In this document: positions 50,507 to 59,915 of the stretch, piece after piece
Numbering within the stretch: position 1 is the stretch's first letter
Layout of the letters: every line of letters begins with the position of its first letter
DNA from: BOG-1112 sp964611335
GTDB lineage: Bacteria; Bdellovibrionota_B; Oligoflexia; Oligoflexales; Bog-1112
Reading direction: 5' to 3'
Length of the DNA: 64,000 nt
NCBI GenBank assembly: GCA_964611335.1
Contig: CAZSXR010000002.1
Location: 620,001 to 684,000, forward strand
The notes under the pieces: model-generated
The model's input: the letters and a program-made list of their open reading frames with translations, nothing else
The model's database searches: none
Told to the model about the DNA's origin: nothing
Made by a program: the position numbers and the translations under genes

Positions 50507-51785
50507 AGTTATTATTCACACCTTTTGAAGTTAAAAAATTATGAACGCAGTTATTAAAAAACGCTCCTCGATCTTCAAAATCTTTAAACTCATCTTGACT
50601 AGGACATGCAGGAGAAAAAAGAAGATCTCCTTTCAAGTCTACTAAAATAGTCTGTAGATCACTAAGGGCTTCTTTCAACGTTGGATAAATTGTAACCGGA
50701 ATATAGGAATTCAGTTCGTTAAATATTTGAGTATTTGTAGGGCCGAATGCTACAATTTTAGAAATTTTATATTTAAACTTTATAATATCTTGGAAACTTT
50801 CTCCTTTCGACAATCCTCCTAAAAACAGCAAAACATGCCCTTGTGTGTTTTCAAGAGCGTGCAATGTGGAATCTACAACTGTAGATTTACTGTCATTAAT
50901 TAGAGACCAAGAGTTTAATTTCCCAATGATTTCGCATCGATAAGGAAGTCCGACATAATTTCTAAGGAGAGGTGCTATTTCTAATATGGGTTTAGTTAAC
51001 AGAAGACTTGCAGTTTTTAATGCAAGAAATGCATTTAAATAATCATGTTTCCATCGGAAGGAAATATTGCCTTGTAGAGTTTCTAAATCTTTGTCGCGTA
51101 TAAGATGTATTTGAGAACGAGGCTTTGGTAAATGAAACTGTTCAATAGCGAGTTTGTAAGCATTCTCCTCGATTATTGCATGATCGGAAGAGGTTTGTTT
51201 ATCAAATATTTTCCATTTTGCTTCTATGTATGCTTTGTAAGTTTTGTGCCTTTGAATATGATCTGGGCTTATTCCAGTGATGATAGCGAATTTTGGCTTT
51301 ATGAGAAGAGAAGCTTCTATTTGATAGCTTGATAATTCCAAAAGCAAAAATTCACGAGGTTTTTCTAACATTAGTGAAGAGGCGGATATTCCAATATTTC
51401 CCCCTAGAGCAAAATCTATCTTCAGTTGGGAAAGTAAAGATGCAATCATCATAACGGTTGTGGATTTTCCGTTTGTTCCTGTAACAGCTATGAGTTGTCC
51501 TTTATAGTAACTTAAGGCCAAATCAATTTCTGTAATTATAGATTGTCCTAGAGCTTTTGCATTTTTTATAACTGAGTGTTCAGGGGGGAACCCTGGACTG
51601 ACAACAAAGCGGATATTTTTTTCAGTAAGAATAGGATTTTTAGGATCGTTGAGGGTAGTTTTTTTATCAATTTCGGATAGTATGTTTGAATTCTCTTCGT
51701 AGAGGTATACGTCTTGATTGTGAAATTCGAGTAATTTCTTTGCGCCTAATCCCGATCGTCCAGCACCTAATACAATCCATTTCAT
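50475..51785 (-). CDS. murD: UDP-N-acetylmuramoylalanine--D-glutamate ligase
   Basis: Adds D-Glu. The 436-residue Mur ligase has GAGRSGLGAKKLL, the ATP loop AVTGTNGKSTTVMMIA, NIGISAS, LELSSYQIE, ISPDHIQRH, and NDSKSTVVDST with the K-S-T motif of MurD. It overlaps ftsW by 32 bases. Confidence 0.95.
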   Translation of the reverse strand: MKWIVLGAGRSGLGAKKLLEFHNQDVYLYEENSNILSEIDKKTTLNDPKNPILTEKNIRFVVSPGFPPEHSVIKNAKALGQSIITEIDLALSYYKGQLIAVTGTNGKSTTVMMIASLLSQLKIDFALGGNIGISASSLMLEKPREFLLLELSSYQIEASLLIKPKFAIITGISPDHIQRHKTYKAYIEAKWKIFDKQTSSDHAIIEENAYKLAIEQFHLPKPRSQIHLIRDKDLETLQGNISFRWKHDYLNAFLALKTASLLLTKPILEIAPLLRNYVGLPYRCEIIGKLNSWSLINDSKSTVVDSTLHALENTQGHVLLFLGGLSKGESFQDIIKFKYKISKIVAFGPTNTQIFNELNSYIPVTIYPTLKEALSDLQTILVDLKGDLLFSPACPSQDEFKDFEDRGAFFNNCVHNFLTSKGVNNNYEPLPKFKKS

Positions 51786-51806
51786 CTCAACACCTTGTCT
51801 CTCTCT

Positions 51807-52880
51807 TTAACGAATTTTCAAACTGAGTAAACCAATAAGAGCTAATACAGCTGATATAATCCAAAATCGTACAATGACTTTTGGTTCTGGCCATCCTTTC
51901 AATTCAAAATGATGGTGTATTGGCGCCATGCGGAATACTCTCTTTCCTGTAAGTTTAAACGAGCACACTTGTGTGATAACTGAAATTGCTTCAACAACGA
52001 AAACACCACCGATAATAGCGAGAAGAATTTCATGTTTAGAGAGAATTGCAATTACTCCTAATGCGCCACCGAGAGGTAAAGAACCTACATCTCCCATGAA
52101 TACCTGAGCAGGATAAGAGTTGTACCAAAGAAACCCCATCCCTGCTCCCACTAAACAAGAGGCAAAAATTGTAAGTTCGCCAGCATGACGTACATAAGGA
52201 AAATTAAGATAATTGGAAATGAGTAGATTTCCTGAGATGTAAGATAAAATTGCAAAGCTTGCTGCAGAAATCATAACTGGGCCAATAGCTAACCCATCCA
52301 AACCATCAGTCAAGTTTACAGCATTGCTTGTTCCCACTATTACAAAAACTGCAAAAGGAATGTATAAAAGTCCAAGATCGATATGAGCCGTCTTTAGAAA
52401 AGGTATGGTTACTGTTGTATCCTTTTCAAAATAATAATGAAGAATGCAAACGATACTTGCGAGTAAAACTTGCCAGAAAAGTTTAGTTTTTGCACTGACG
52501 CCTTTTGAATTTTTCTTTATGATTTTCATGTAATCGTCGAGAAAACCAAGAATCCCATATCCAAAAAAAATGATCATACAATACCAAACATAGGGGTTGG
52601 TTAAATCCATCCATAAGAGAGAAGGAATAACCACGGAAAGAATGATAAGTGCCCCGCCCATGGTGGGGACACCTGTTTTGCTAAAATGACTTTTAGGCCC
52701 ATCCTCACGAACGACCTGTCCAAGTTGTTTCGCTTTGAGTTTTCGGATAAGCCAAGGAGAAAGAAAAACGCTTAAAAATAGAGCTGTGAGCAAAGAGATG
52801 TTTGCTCTAAAAGTAATGTATTTCGTAACGTTGAAAAAATTAAAATCACTTTTTAAAGAATACAGAAGATTATAAAGCAT
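51807..52880 (-). CDS. mraY: Phospho-MurNAc-pentapeptide transferase MraY
   Basis: Makes lipid I from UDP-MurNAc-pentapeptide and undecaprenyl phosphate. The 357-residue protein has ten helices and the motifs TPTMGG-like GVPTMGGALI, GFLDDYMKI (the DD pair), NAVNLTDGLDGLAIGP, and MAPIHHHFELKGWPEPKVIVRFWI. Spacing of 21 bases to murD. Confidence 0.97.
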   Translation of the reverse strand: MLYNLLYSLKSDFNFFNVTKYITFRANISLLTALFLSVFLSPWLIRKLKAKQLGQVVREDGPKSHFSKTGVPTMGGALIILSVVIPSLLWMDLTNPYVWYCMIIFFGYGILGFLDDYMKIIKKNSKGVSAKTKLFWQVLLASIVCILHYYFEKDTTVTIPFLKTAHIDLGLLYIPFAVFVIVGTSNAVNLTDGLDGLAIGPVMISAASFAILSYISGNLLISNYLNFPYVRHAGELTIFASCLVGAGMGFLWYNSYPAQVFMGDVGSLPLGGALGVIAILSKHEILLAIIGGVFVVEAISVITQVCSFKLTGKRVFRMAPIHHHFELKGWPEPKVIVRFWIISAVLALIGLLSLKIR

Positions 52881-52891
52881 ATTGTATATCC

Positions 52892-54283
52892 TTAATTGAG
52901 GGGTTTAATGAGTTCGTCAACAACTTTACCTAATTGAATAGCGAATGAACCTTTAATGTAGATAAGGTTAGCATCTTTAGTTAGAGCATGAACTTCTTTG
53001 AGTAAGTCCTCTGCACTAGAAAAATGGTGTATAGATCGAGAATCCATACCGAGTTGACTAAGTTCATCATCAAGAAATTTTGTCAAAGAACCAACAGTGA
53101 TTAAACGTTTAGGATTGAGCTTAATACAGTATTCTGCAAGGCTTCTATGAGCTTCTTCTGAAAATGCACCCAACTCTCTCATGTCTCCAAGAATGAGAAT
53201 TTTATCTTTGTCATAAAAGCTATGAAGAACGCTAGAAAGACCTGCTTTCATACTTTCTGGATTTGCATTGTAAGCGTCATCTATGACAGTTTGGCCGCGT
53301 ACTGTTTTAAGCAATCTATAACGGCCTTTAACGCCAGTAAATTCGCGCAATCCTTCAATACATTTAGAAATGGGAATTTTTAAGGCAAATCCAACAGCTA
53401 AAGCAGCAGCCGAATTTAAGGCATATGAAGAATGATAGAGTGGAAGTATCAGTCTATAATCCTCACCTTTAATGTGAAAGATAAGGTCCATCTTTTCATC
53501 GAATTTAGATTCGGATTTAATGCAGATATCTGCTTGAGAATGATATCCAAAACTTACGAGTTGTTTCCCGAGTGTGAGTGCCTTTTCAAAAAGAATGGGG
53601 TCATCACGCAATATGACTCCTATGCTATTTAAGGGCGCTTCGGAAATGATTTCTAGTTTTGTTTTTAGAATGTTTTCTCGAGATTTAAATATTTCTAAAT
53701 GTGCCGAACCTACATTTAAGCAAACACTTACATTAGGTTTTGCAGTTTCAGTAAGAAATTTTATATCACCTTGATGTCTTGCTCCAAATTCTAAAACTCC
53801 ATATCTATAGGTTTCGTCTATTTCTAAAATAGCTTTGGGTATTGAAAATTCAGTGTTTTGGTTTCCAGGTGTGCTGAATGTCTTTGCTATGTGTGAAAGC
53901 ATGAGGCTTGTCATAGTTTTTGCAGTTGTTTTTCCAACAGACCCTGTAAGGGCTACCAACTGAAAGGTACCTGGGAGAGAACTTCGCCATCCCGAAGCGA
54001 TGGCATGGTAGGTTTGCATTGTGTTTCTAACGAGTACGCAAGCTGTTTTTGAATTGGATAATTTCCCCTGATTTGAAAAATATCCTACAGCACCTCTCTT
54101 GAGTGCTTCTTCTATGAAAGAGTGTCCGTCAAAACTTTCTCCTTTTAGAGGAAGAAACCAGTCCCCTTTTTTAATTTCTCGCGAATCCGTAACAAGTTGA
54201 TCGAAGCGTGGGCATTTTTCCATTTCAGGGAGGTTTGCAATAAGTTGATTTCCTAACCATGTTTTGTAAGAGGCCCAGTTCAT
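52892..54283 (-). CDS. murF: UDP-MurNAc-tripeptide--D-Ala-D-Ala ligase
   Basis: Adds D-Ala-D-Ala. The 463-residue protein has VTDSREIKKGDWFLPLKGESFDGHSFI, the ATP loop ALTGSVGKTTAKTMTS, EFGARHQGDI, and the later DDAYNANPESM. It overlaps murE by four bases. Confidence 0.95.
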   Translation of the reverse strand: MNWASYKTWLGNQLIANLPEMEKCPRFDQLVTDSREIKKGDWFLPLKGESFDGHSFIEEALKRGAVGYFSNQGKLSNSKTACVLVRNTMQTYHAIASGWRSSLPGTFQLVALTGSVGKTTAKTMTSLMLSHIAKTFSTPGNQNTEFSIPKAILEIDETYRYGVLEFGARHQGDIKFLTETAKPNVSVCLNVGSAHLEIFKSRENILKTKLEIISEAPLNSIGVILRDDPILFEKALTLGKQLVSFGYHSQADICIKSESKFDEKMDLIFHIKGEDYRLILPLYHSSYALNSAAALAVGFALKIPISKCIEGLREFTGVKGRYRLLKTVRGQTVIDDAYNANPESMKAGLSSVLHSFYDKDKILILGDMRELGAFSEEAHRSLAEYCIKLNPKRLITVGSLTKFLDDELSQLGMDSRSIHHFSSAEDLLKEVHALTKDANLIYIKGSFAIQLGKVVDELIKPLN

Positions 54284-55794
54284 GTATGTTTACTCCATAA
54301 GAGATTGAGATAATGCCTTGCTATATTCTGGTCACTAAAAGGAATTTTTTTAGTCCCTATAATCTGAAATGCCTCATGACCCTTTCCTGCAATGAGAATG
54401 GTATCTTCTTTCTTTGCATGAGATATAGCATGCTCTATAGCGCGCTCTCGGTCTATTATTTCTAATGTTGAGTTGTTTTTAGATAGCCCTTTTTTCATCT
54501 CTGCAAGAATAAAGTCTGGATCTTCATTTCGAGGATTATCGGAGGTGAGTATCAAGCAATCCGCATTTAATTCGGCTTCTCTAGTCATTTCTGGTCTTTT
54601 TCCACTGTCTCTATTTCCTCCACAGCCAAAAACAATCCAGAGTTTTCCGCGAGTGTATTCTCTCAGCGTTTTCAGAATGGTTCTAATCCCAGTAGGAGTA
54701 TGAGCAAAATCTACAAATACTTTGGGAACGTCCTCACGAGGGTCTATAAGTTCACATCGTCCAGGTATAGAGGCAAGATTCATCCATGATTGAGAGTCGG
54801 GAAAATAAGATGAAATCTCTTTTGCTAACAAAAACGCAGCAAGAAAATTTTCTGCATTATGGATACCAAAATAAGGGATTTCACCAGAGAACTCTTTGTT
54901 TTGAATTTTGAAACGAATGAATTGCCCTAGTTTTCCAGGTTTGACTTCCAATATGGGAACATGGTTTTCTTTTTGAATAGTCAGATGAGGATCAAAGCCA
55001 TAAGTCCATAACTTCTTTGTTTCTAATATGGGGAATTTTTCTAGAAGTTTGTAGTGAACAATTGCAAGCCCATTATCTTTTAAGTGTCTTGTAAATAATA
55101 AACACTTTGCAGCCCAATAGTCTTCAATAGTTTTATGAAAATCGAGATGATCTCTTGAAAAGGAAGTAAAAATAGCTGCGTTGAATTTAAGATTTTGTAA
55201 CTTTCCTTGCATAAGAGAGTGTGAAGAAACTTCCATAATTACATTTGGAATTTTGTTTTTAACTGCATGATCGAATTTAGAAAATAGTACGGGTGGGTCA
55301 GGTGTTGTATGATCTAAATGCCAATGATCTTTCCCATCAAAAGTACCGAGTGTCCCTAGGGATAAGCATTTTTGAGAAGCGTTGCGAACGAGTTGTGAGC
55401 TGATCCATACCGTTGAAGTTTTACCATCTGTTCCCGTAACACCGTACAGGTGAAGATTTGCTTCAGGATTCCCATATACTAGAGAGCATAATACGCTCCA
55501 AGCAGAACGAGAATCGGACACAATAAAGCAAGGAATCTTGTATTTCGACGGAATCCTCTTCTCGTTTTCAAGCACTATACATCCCGCTCCCATTTCAATG
55601 GCCTTGCTTATGAAATCGTGACCATCGTGTTGGGTTCCTTGAAAAGCAATATAGATATCGCCTTTCTGTATTTGATCGACTCTGTTTTGAGGAAAACCTA
55701 ATGGAATTTCATTGGAACGAGAAATTGTTTTGATTAGAAGTAAATTTTTTTCAAGAGTTGTCTTTGCAATTTCAAAGGAAATCTTTTTCATCAT
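54280..55794 (-). CDS. murE: UDP-MurNAc-tripeptide synthetase, meso-DAP type
   Basis: Adds the third stem residue. The 504-residue protein has the ATP loop VTGTDGKTSTVWIS, TTPDPP, EVSSHSLMQGKL, and the specificity motif DNPR (ILTSDNPRNEDPDFIL), which in known MurE enzymes selects meso-diaminopimelate over lysine. The peptidoglycan is therefore probably mDAP type. ATG 55794 or the adjacent ATG 55791. Confidence 0.95.
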   Translation of the reverse strand: MMKKISFEIAKTTLEKNLLLIKTISRSNEIPLGFPQNRVDQIQKGDIYIAFQGTQHDGHDFISKAIEMGAGCIVLENEKRIPSKYKIPCFIVSDSRSAWSVLCSLVYGNPEANLHLYGVTGTDGKTSTVWISSQLVRNASQKCLSLGTLGTFDGKDHWHLDHTTPDPPVLFSKFDHAVKNKIPNVIMEVSSHSLMQGKLQNLKFNAAIFTSFSRDHLDFHKTIEDYWAAKCLLFTRHLKDNGLAIVHYKLLEKFPILETKKLWTYGFDPHLTIQKENHVPILEVKPGKLGQFIRFKIQNKEFSGEIPYFGIHNAENFLAAFLLAKEISSYFPDSQSWMNLASIPGRCELIDPREDVPKVFVDFAHTPTGIRTILKTLREYTRGKLWIVFGCGGNRDSGKRPEMTREAELNADCLILTSDNPRNEDPDFILAEMKKGLSKNNSTLEIIDRERAIEHAISHAKKEDTILIAGKGHEAFQIIGTKKIPFSDQNIARHYLNLLWSKHT

Positions 55795-55806
55795 TTGAAC
55801 AACACA

Positions 55807-57600
55807 TCAAGGGTTTCTTGTAACAGTTTTGCTCATCTCTCCAGCGGGTGTCTTATCAGGAGCGACATTTAGATACTTCAATGTTTTATTGACAATTTCA
55901 CCGAAGGCGGGAGCAGCCCAACGTCCACCATAATAGGGTTTTTCATGTGGTTCGTCGATAACTATGTATACGAGGATGTGTGGATCGTTTACAGGAGCAA
56001 AACCTACAAAATTTGCTATACGCAGAGTAGGACCATAGCGATGAGTGAGCACATCTATTTTTTGAGCAGTTCCTGTTTTTCCGCCGGTTGTGTATTGAGG
56101 GGTTTTGGCAAGACTTGCTCCACCTTCATTTACTACTCGTTCTAAGATACGACGAACGACGTTTACTGTTTTAGGAGTGAGTATTTTTTTCTTATTTATA
56201 AGTTCAGAGGTATAGAGGATGTGTCCTTCCTCATTTTCAATTCTTTCAATAACATGTGGTCTGATGAGATTTCCACCATTTGCAAAAACAGAATACCCTG
56301 CAACAACCTCCATTCCTGTTACCAGTATGCCTTGTCCGAATGAAACGTTTGCATATTTTATAAGATCCCAGTTTTCAGGTTTTGCCAGTTGTCCTCCGGT
56401 TGCACCAGGAAATTCTATAAGAGGCTCATTGCTGCCAAATCCAAAGTTGTGTAAAGCTTTAAAAAGTGCGTTTTTACCGAGTCTTTTTGCAATCTTAAAG
56501 GTACAGATATTGCTTGAATGAATGAGAACTTCAGCAGTTGTAAGAAGATCTTTAGGATGATCGTCATGAATGACGGAATGAGTATCAACTTGATATCGAC
56601 CTTTCTCACAATTGTGTATTTCATTTTCGTTTGTGAGGCCTTGTTCGATTGCGGAACTTATCACGAAGGTTTTCATGACAGACCCGGGTTCAAAAAGATC
56701 AGTAATTGCTGAATTATTTGTGTTTTGAATCTTCAAATTTTGAGACTCATTGGGATCAAAACTTGGTTGATTTGCTAAAGCAAGAATTTTTCCAGTATGG
56801 GGATCTGCAACAATTGCAAAACCACCTTTTGCTTTTGCAGCGACAACCCATTTTTCGAGAGCTTTTTCTGCTATTTCCTGAATAACGCTATCGAGTGTCA
56901 AGATCAGGTTGTATCCGGAACTTTCCGGTAGTGCTGAGTCTGCATTTAAAAAAATCTGATGTCCTTTAGCATCTCTCAATCTGAGAGAATCCCCAGAACT
57001 TCCTTTGAGTTTACTGTCATAAACTCTTTCCAATCCTAGCAAACCACTATCATCTTTTCCTACAAGTCCTATAAGGTGTGCAGCCTGAGTTCCTTGTGGA
57101 TAAAACCTAGAGGGTTCCATCAGGCTGTATATACCTTGAAGGTCTAATTTTTTAACATCTTCTAATTCTTCGATGCTTATTTTTCTTTTCAGCCATGCGA
57201 AATAATTTTTTTTATTCCCTGTTGTTTTAAGGGTGTTTTGGTTGAGTTTTAGTATTTTGCTAAGTTTCAGCTCTTCTTCTTCCGTCGGATTGAACATCTT
57301 TGGATTTATAGCTAAAGACGGAGTTTTAATGCTAATAGCAAGTGGTACATAACGTCGATCATAAATTGTACCTCTATAAGGAGAACTCTTGATGGAACTT
57401 TGATATTGTTGTCGAGCCATCGAAGAAAGAATTTCAGATTTTGAAAACAAATGAAGGAAAAGTCCTCGAGCAAGTAACAAAGAGAAAGCGAGAGTGAAGA
57501 AAGTAAATGTAACTCGTGCTCTACTCGCATAAAAATGTGGAGAAGGTAATTCTTCCAGGAAAAAGACTGCGAGTTTTCTTTTTAATTTACGAAACCACAT
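55807..57600 (-). CDS. ftsI: Septal transpeptidase FtsI (class B PBP)
   Basis: Cross-links septal peptidoglycan with FtsW. The 597-residue protein has one N-terminal helix (RVTFTFFTLAFSLLLARGLFL), a pedestal domain (RGTIYDRRYVPLAIS), and the transpeptidase domain with FEPGSVMKTFV (SxxK), IHSSNICT (SxN) and TGGKTGTAQKID (KTG). ATG 57600 is chosen with AGG five bases before; GTG 57606, directly after the ftsL stop, is the alternative. Confidence 0.95.
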   Translation of the reverse strand: MWFRKLKRKLAVFFLEELPSPHFYASRARVTFTFFTLAFSLLLARGLFLHLFSKSEILSSMARQQYQSSIKSSPYRGTIYDRRYVPLAISIKTPSLAINPKMFNPTEEEELKLSKILKLNQNTLKTTGNKKNYFAWLKRKISIEELEDVKKLDLQGIYSLMEPSRFYPQGTQAAHLIGLVGKDDSGLLGLERVYDSKLKGSSGDSLRLRDAKGHQIFLNADSALPESSGYNLILTLDSVIQEIAEKALEKWVVAAKAKGGFAIVADPHTGKILALANQPSFDPNESQNLKIQNTNNSAITDLFEPGSVMKTFVISSAIEQGLTNENEIHNCEKGRYQVDTHSVIHDDHPKDLLTTAEVLIHSSNICTFKIAKRLGKNALFKALHNFGFGSNEPLIEFPGATGGQLAKPENWDLIKYANVSFGQGILVTGMEVVAGYSVFANGGNLIRPHVIERIENEEGHILYTSELINKKKILTPKTVNVVRRILERVVNEGGASLAKTPQYTTGGKTGTAQKIDVLTHRYGPTLRIANFVGFAPVNDPHILVYIVIDEPHEKPYYGGRWAAPAFGEIVNKTLKYLNVAPDKTPAGEMSKTVTRNP

Positions 57601-57606
57601 AATCAC

Positions 57607-57837
57607 CTACTCTTGAATGAGTGCTGATAATGAATCTTTCGTTGTGAGTTGAGCGAGAGACATAGTTAGAAGACTTCTCTTTTTCAGCAGTTGTACTTCT
57701 TCATTTTTTAGGCGTCCGATTTCGTAACCGATCATAATAGTGCGAATTTTTATATGAATTTTAAAAAATGCTATAGAAAAAAGAAAGAATAGAATTAGAA
57801 AAAGAGAAATTTTAGATTTTCTGTTTAGGTCTTTCAT
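57607..57837 (-). CDS. ftsL: Cell division protein FtsL
   Basis: Short bitopic divisome protein that activates FtsWI. The 76-residue protein has a basic tail, one helix (ISLFLILFFLFSIAFFKIHI) and a periplasmic coiled coil. Start ATG 57837 has GGAAG just upstream and lies within the end of rsmH (26-base overlap). Recognised by topology and by position between rsmH and ftsI. Confidence 0.8.
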   Translation of the reverse strand: MKDLNRKSKISLFLILFFLFSIAFFKIHIKIRTIMIGYEIGRLKNEEVQLLKKRSLLTMSLAQLTTKDSLSALIQE

Positions 57838-58801
57838 TGCTTCCAATCTTTTCAATAACTCTAAGCTTAGCACTTCTTGCTCGAATATTTCTCAAAATTT
57901 CAGCTTCAGTTGGAAGAATGGGGAAGGGCTTAATTATTTTTGCTTCTATCTTTGTATCGGAGTGCATTATGGGGAGATATTTCAACATAGGGTCTTTCGA
58001 AATTTTCAGCTCTTTTTCTTTGTAAAAATTTTTGACAATCCTGTCTTCTAAAGAGTGAAAAGTAATAATACCTAATTTCCCATTTTCTTTTAGGATTTCG
58101 AAAGAATCCTTTAAAAACACTTGAAGTTCTTCGAGTTCTTTGTTGACGTAAATGCGGAGAGCCTGAAATACACGTGTTGCTGGATGTTTTTCGTGATGTT
58201 GTTTTGGAGGTACAGCATCACAAATTGCATTTGCGAGTTCCTTTGTTCTTGTGAAAGGTTTTTCGCTCCGAATTTGGACTATTTTTTTTGCAATTCTGCG
58301 AGCATATTTTTCCTCTCCAAACTCTTGAAAAATAAGTTGAAGTTCTCTCTCATTGCGAGAGTTTACGACATCTGCTGCAGATTCTCCTGAATCCGAATCC
58401 ATTCTCATATCAAGAGGGCCGTCTTTCATGAAAGAAAAACCTCTATGGCCTTGATCCAGCTGGGGAGAAGAAACTCCAATGTCTGCAAAAATTGCAGAGA
58501 TCTTTCCGCTGAAACCCAACATTTCCGCAATTTGTTTAATTTTTGAAAAAGGGCTCTTTATGATAGAAACATTTTTTTGCTCTATCTCTATCTGGAATAT
58601 TTTCTTGAGATGGGTGATGGCTTGAGGATCTCTATCTAAACATATAAGTTTCCCACCCGGACTAATTTTTCCTAGTATCTTTTGAGAGTGCCCTCCTCCG
58701 CCAGCAGTACAGTCAAAAACAATATCTCCTGGATTGAGAGATAAATACGAAATACTTTCCTCAAGAAGAACGCTTGCATGATCAAAATCTGTATAAGTCA
58801 A
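57812..58801 (-). CDS. rsmH: 16S rRNA m4C1402 methyltransferase RsmH
   Basis: Methylates N4 of C1402 of 16S rRNA. The 329-residue protein has HASVLLEESISYL, the SAM loop FDCTAGGGGHSQKIL, ICLDRDPQAI, IFADIGVSSPQLDQGHRGFSF, PATRVFQALRIYVNKEL and ITFHSLEDRIVKNF. TTG 58801 has AGGGG eight bases upstream; TTG 58822 would add seven residues without a ribosome site. First gene of the dcw cluster; mraZ is absent before it. Confidence 0.95.
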   Translation of the reverse strand: MTYTDFDHASVLLEESISYLSLNPGDIVFDCTAGGGGHSQKILGKISPGGKLICLDRDPQAITHLKKIFQIEIEQKNVSIIKSPFSKIKQIAEMLGFSGKISAIFADIGVSSPQLDQGHRGFSFMKDGPLDMRMDSDSGESAADVVNSRNERELQLIFQEFGEEKYARRIAKKIVQIRSEKPFTRTKELANAICDAVPPKQHHEKHPATRVFQALRIYVNKELEELQVFLKDSFEILKENGKLGIITFHSLEDRIVKNFYKEKELKISKDPMLKYLPIMHSDTKIEAKIIKPFPILPTEAEILRNIRARSAKLRVIEKIGSNERPKQKI

Positions 58802-59008
58802 ATGTATAGCCCCTGTGATCAAGTCATTTTTGTATAGACAGAGATGATGTATAGCCTAGTTGATAGCTAAAATTAAAATGTTTAGTGAAAAAGCTGCCTC
58901 TTGTTGCAAATGTTTGAGGACGATATTTTATAATTAAATATTTTTCGGAACTGTCCGATGAAGTGTTTGAGGGGTTTTATCAAAAATTTTTAAACTTTGG
59001 GAGGGAGC

Positions 59009-59827
59009 ATGGTGAGATTTGCGAGGCAAGGCAGGGCCTCACTTTATATCCTGCTCTTCGCGACATTTGTCGGTTCTTCCGGCTGCTCTACTGGCGGTCC
59101 ACCGAACCCTGATGACGAAGTAACGTCACAGGATGCGGATGAAACGGATGAAACGGCAACTGCTGACGAAGAAAACGCAAATGCAGAGTTAGGAACTCAA
59201 GGGGATCAGGCTAATAACCTGACAAACGAAGAAAACGGAAAGGCGGAAGTACCAGCAAGCACTGCAGTTCCAGTAGAGGCGACACCCGTTGTCGAGGGAA
59301 GAGGGTATGTAGGTGGAAAAGCTGGTAGTCCCATGACAGAAGGGCTCCCTGAAGAGGGATCCAAAATGGCTTATATCGTGCAACCGGGCGATACTTTAAG
59401 CAAAATTTCTAAAAGAATCTTTTCAGACATGAATAGATGGCGTGAGCTTGCTGCAGCTTCAGCTGTAAAAAATCCTAACCTGATTTACCCAGGGGATGTC
59501 ATTTTTTACCAGCTCGATTCTTCCAGCGTAGCGTTTGCAAAGAGATACGAAAACAAACAACGTGAAGAAACACCAGTTAAAAGTGGTGAAAGTCTGTCGG
59601 ATGTTTCCAAGAGAATTTACGGTAATTCGAATCAATGGGCTTTTTTGTGGAGAATGAATGAGCACATTGGAAATCCAAATGCGTTAGAAGCAGGGACTTC
59701 AGTTTATTACGTAAGTCCTGACGTGTTGGATAGTTTCTCAGATAGTTCAACAGCTAAAGCTAAAATGAACACTGAGATTGTGGGTGCTAAAAAATCAAGC
59801 AACCACTTACGAAGCAATAAGGTTTAA
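59009..59827 (+). CDS. LysM-domain probable lipoprotein
   Basis: The 272-residue protein has a signal peptide with a lipobox-like VGSSGC at about residue 26, then about 75 residues of acidic low complexity (Asp/Glu/Thr/Asn). Two LysM-like domains follow: YIVQPGDTLSKISKRIFSD...NPNLIYPGDVIF and VKSGESLSDVSKRIYGNSNQW...NALEAGTSVYYV. LysM binds GlcNAc in peptidoglycan. ATG 59009 lies behind GGGAGGGAGC; an earlier ATG at 58997 is less likely. It probably anchors the outer membrane to the wall. It is divergent from the dcw cluster. Confidence 0.75.
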   Translation: MVRFARQGRASLYILLFATFVGSSGCSTGGPPNPDDEVTSQDADETDETATADEENANAELGTQGDQANNLTNEENGKAEVPASTAVPVEATPVVEGRGYVGGKAGSPMTEGLPEEGSKMAYIVQPGDTLSKISKRIFSDMNRWRELAAASAVKNPNLIYPGDVIFYQLDSSSVAFAKRYENKQREETPVKSGESLSDVSKRIYGNSNQWAFLWRMNEHIGNPNALEAGTSVYYVSPDVLDSFSDSSTAKAKMNTEIVGAKKSSNHLRSNKV

Positions 59828-59853
59828 AACCTATTGCTCAGTTTTAAAGTATA

Positions 59854-59872
59854 AATCACCGATTGAGTGATT
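59854..59872. terminator. Short hairpin between convergent LysM and MurU-like genes
   Basis: AATCAC (59854-59859) pairs with GTGATT (59867-59872) around a seven-base loop in an A/T-rich gap between convergent stops. Candidate weak bidirectional terminator. Confidence 0.3.
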
Positions 59873-59915
59873 AATATTTAAAAACTAAAAATAAAGAACT
59901 TAGCATTCTTAAGTG

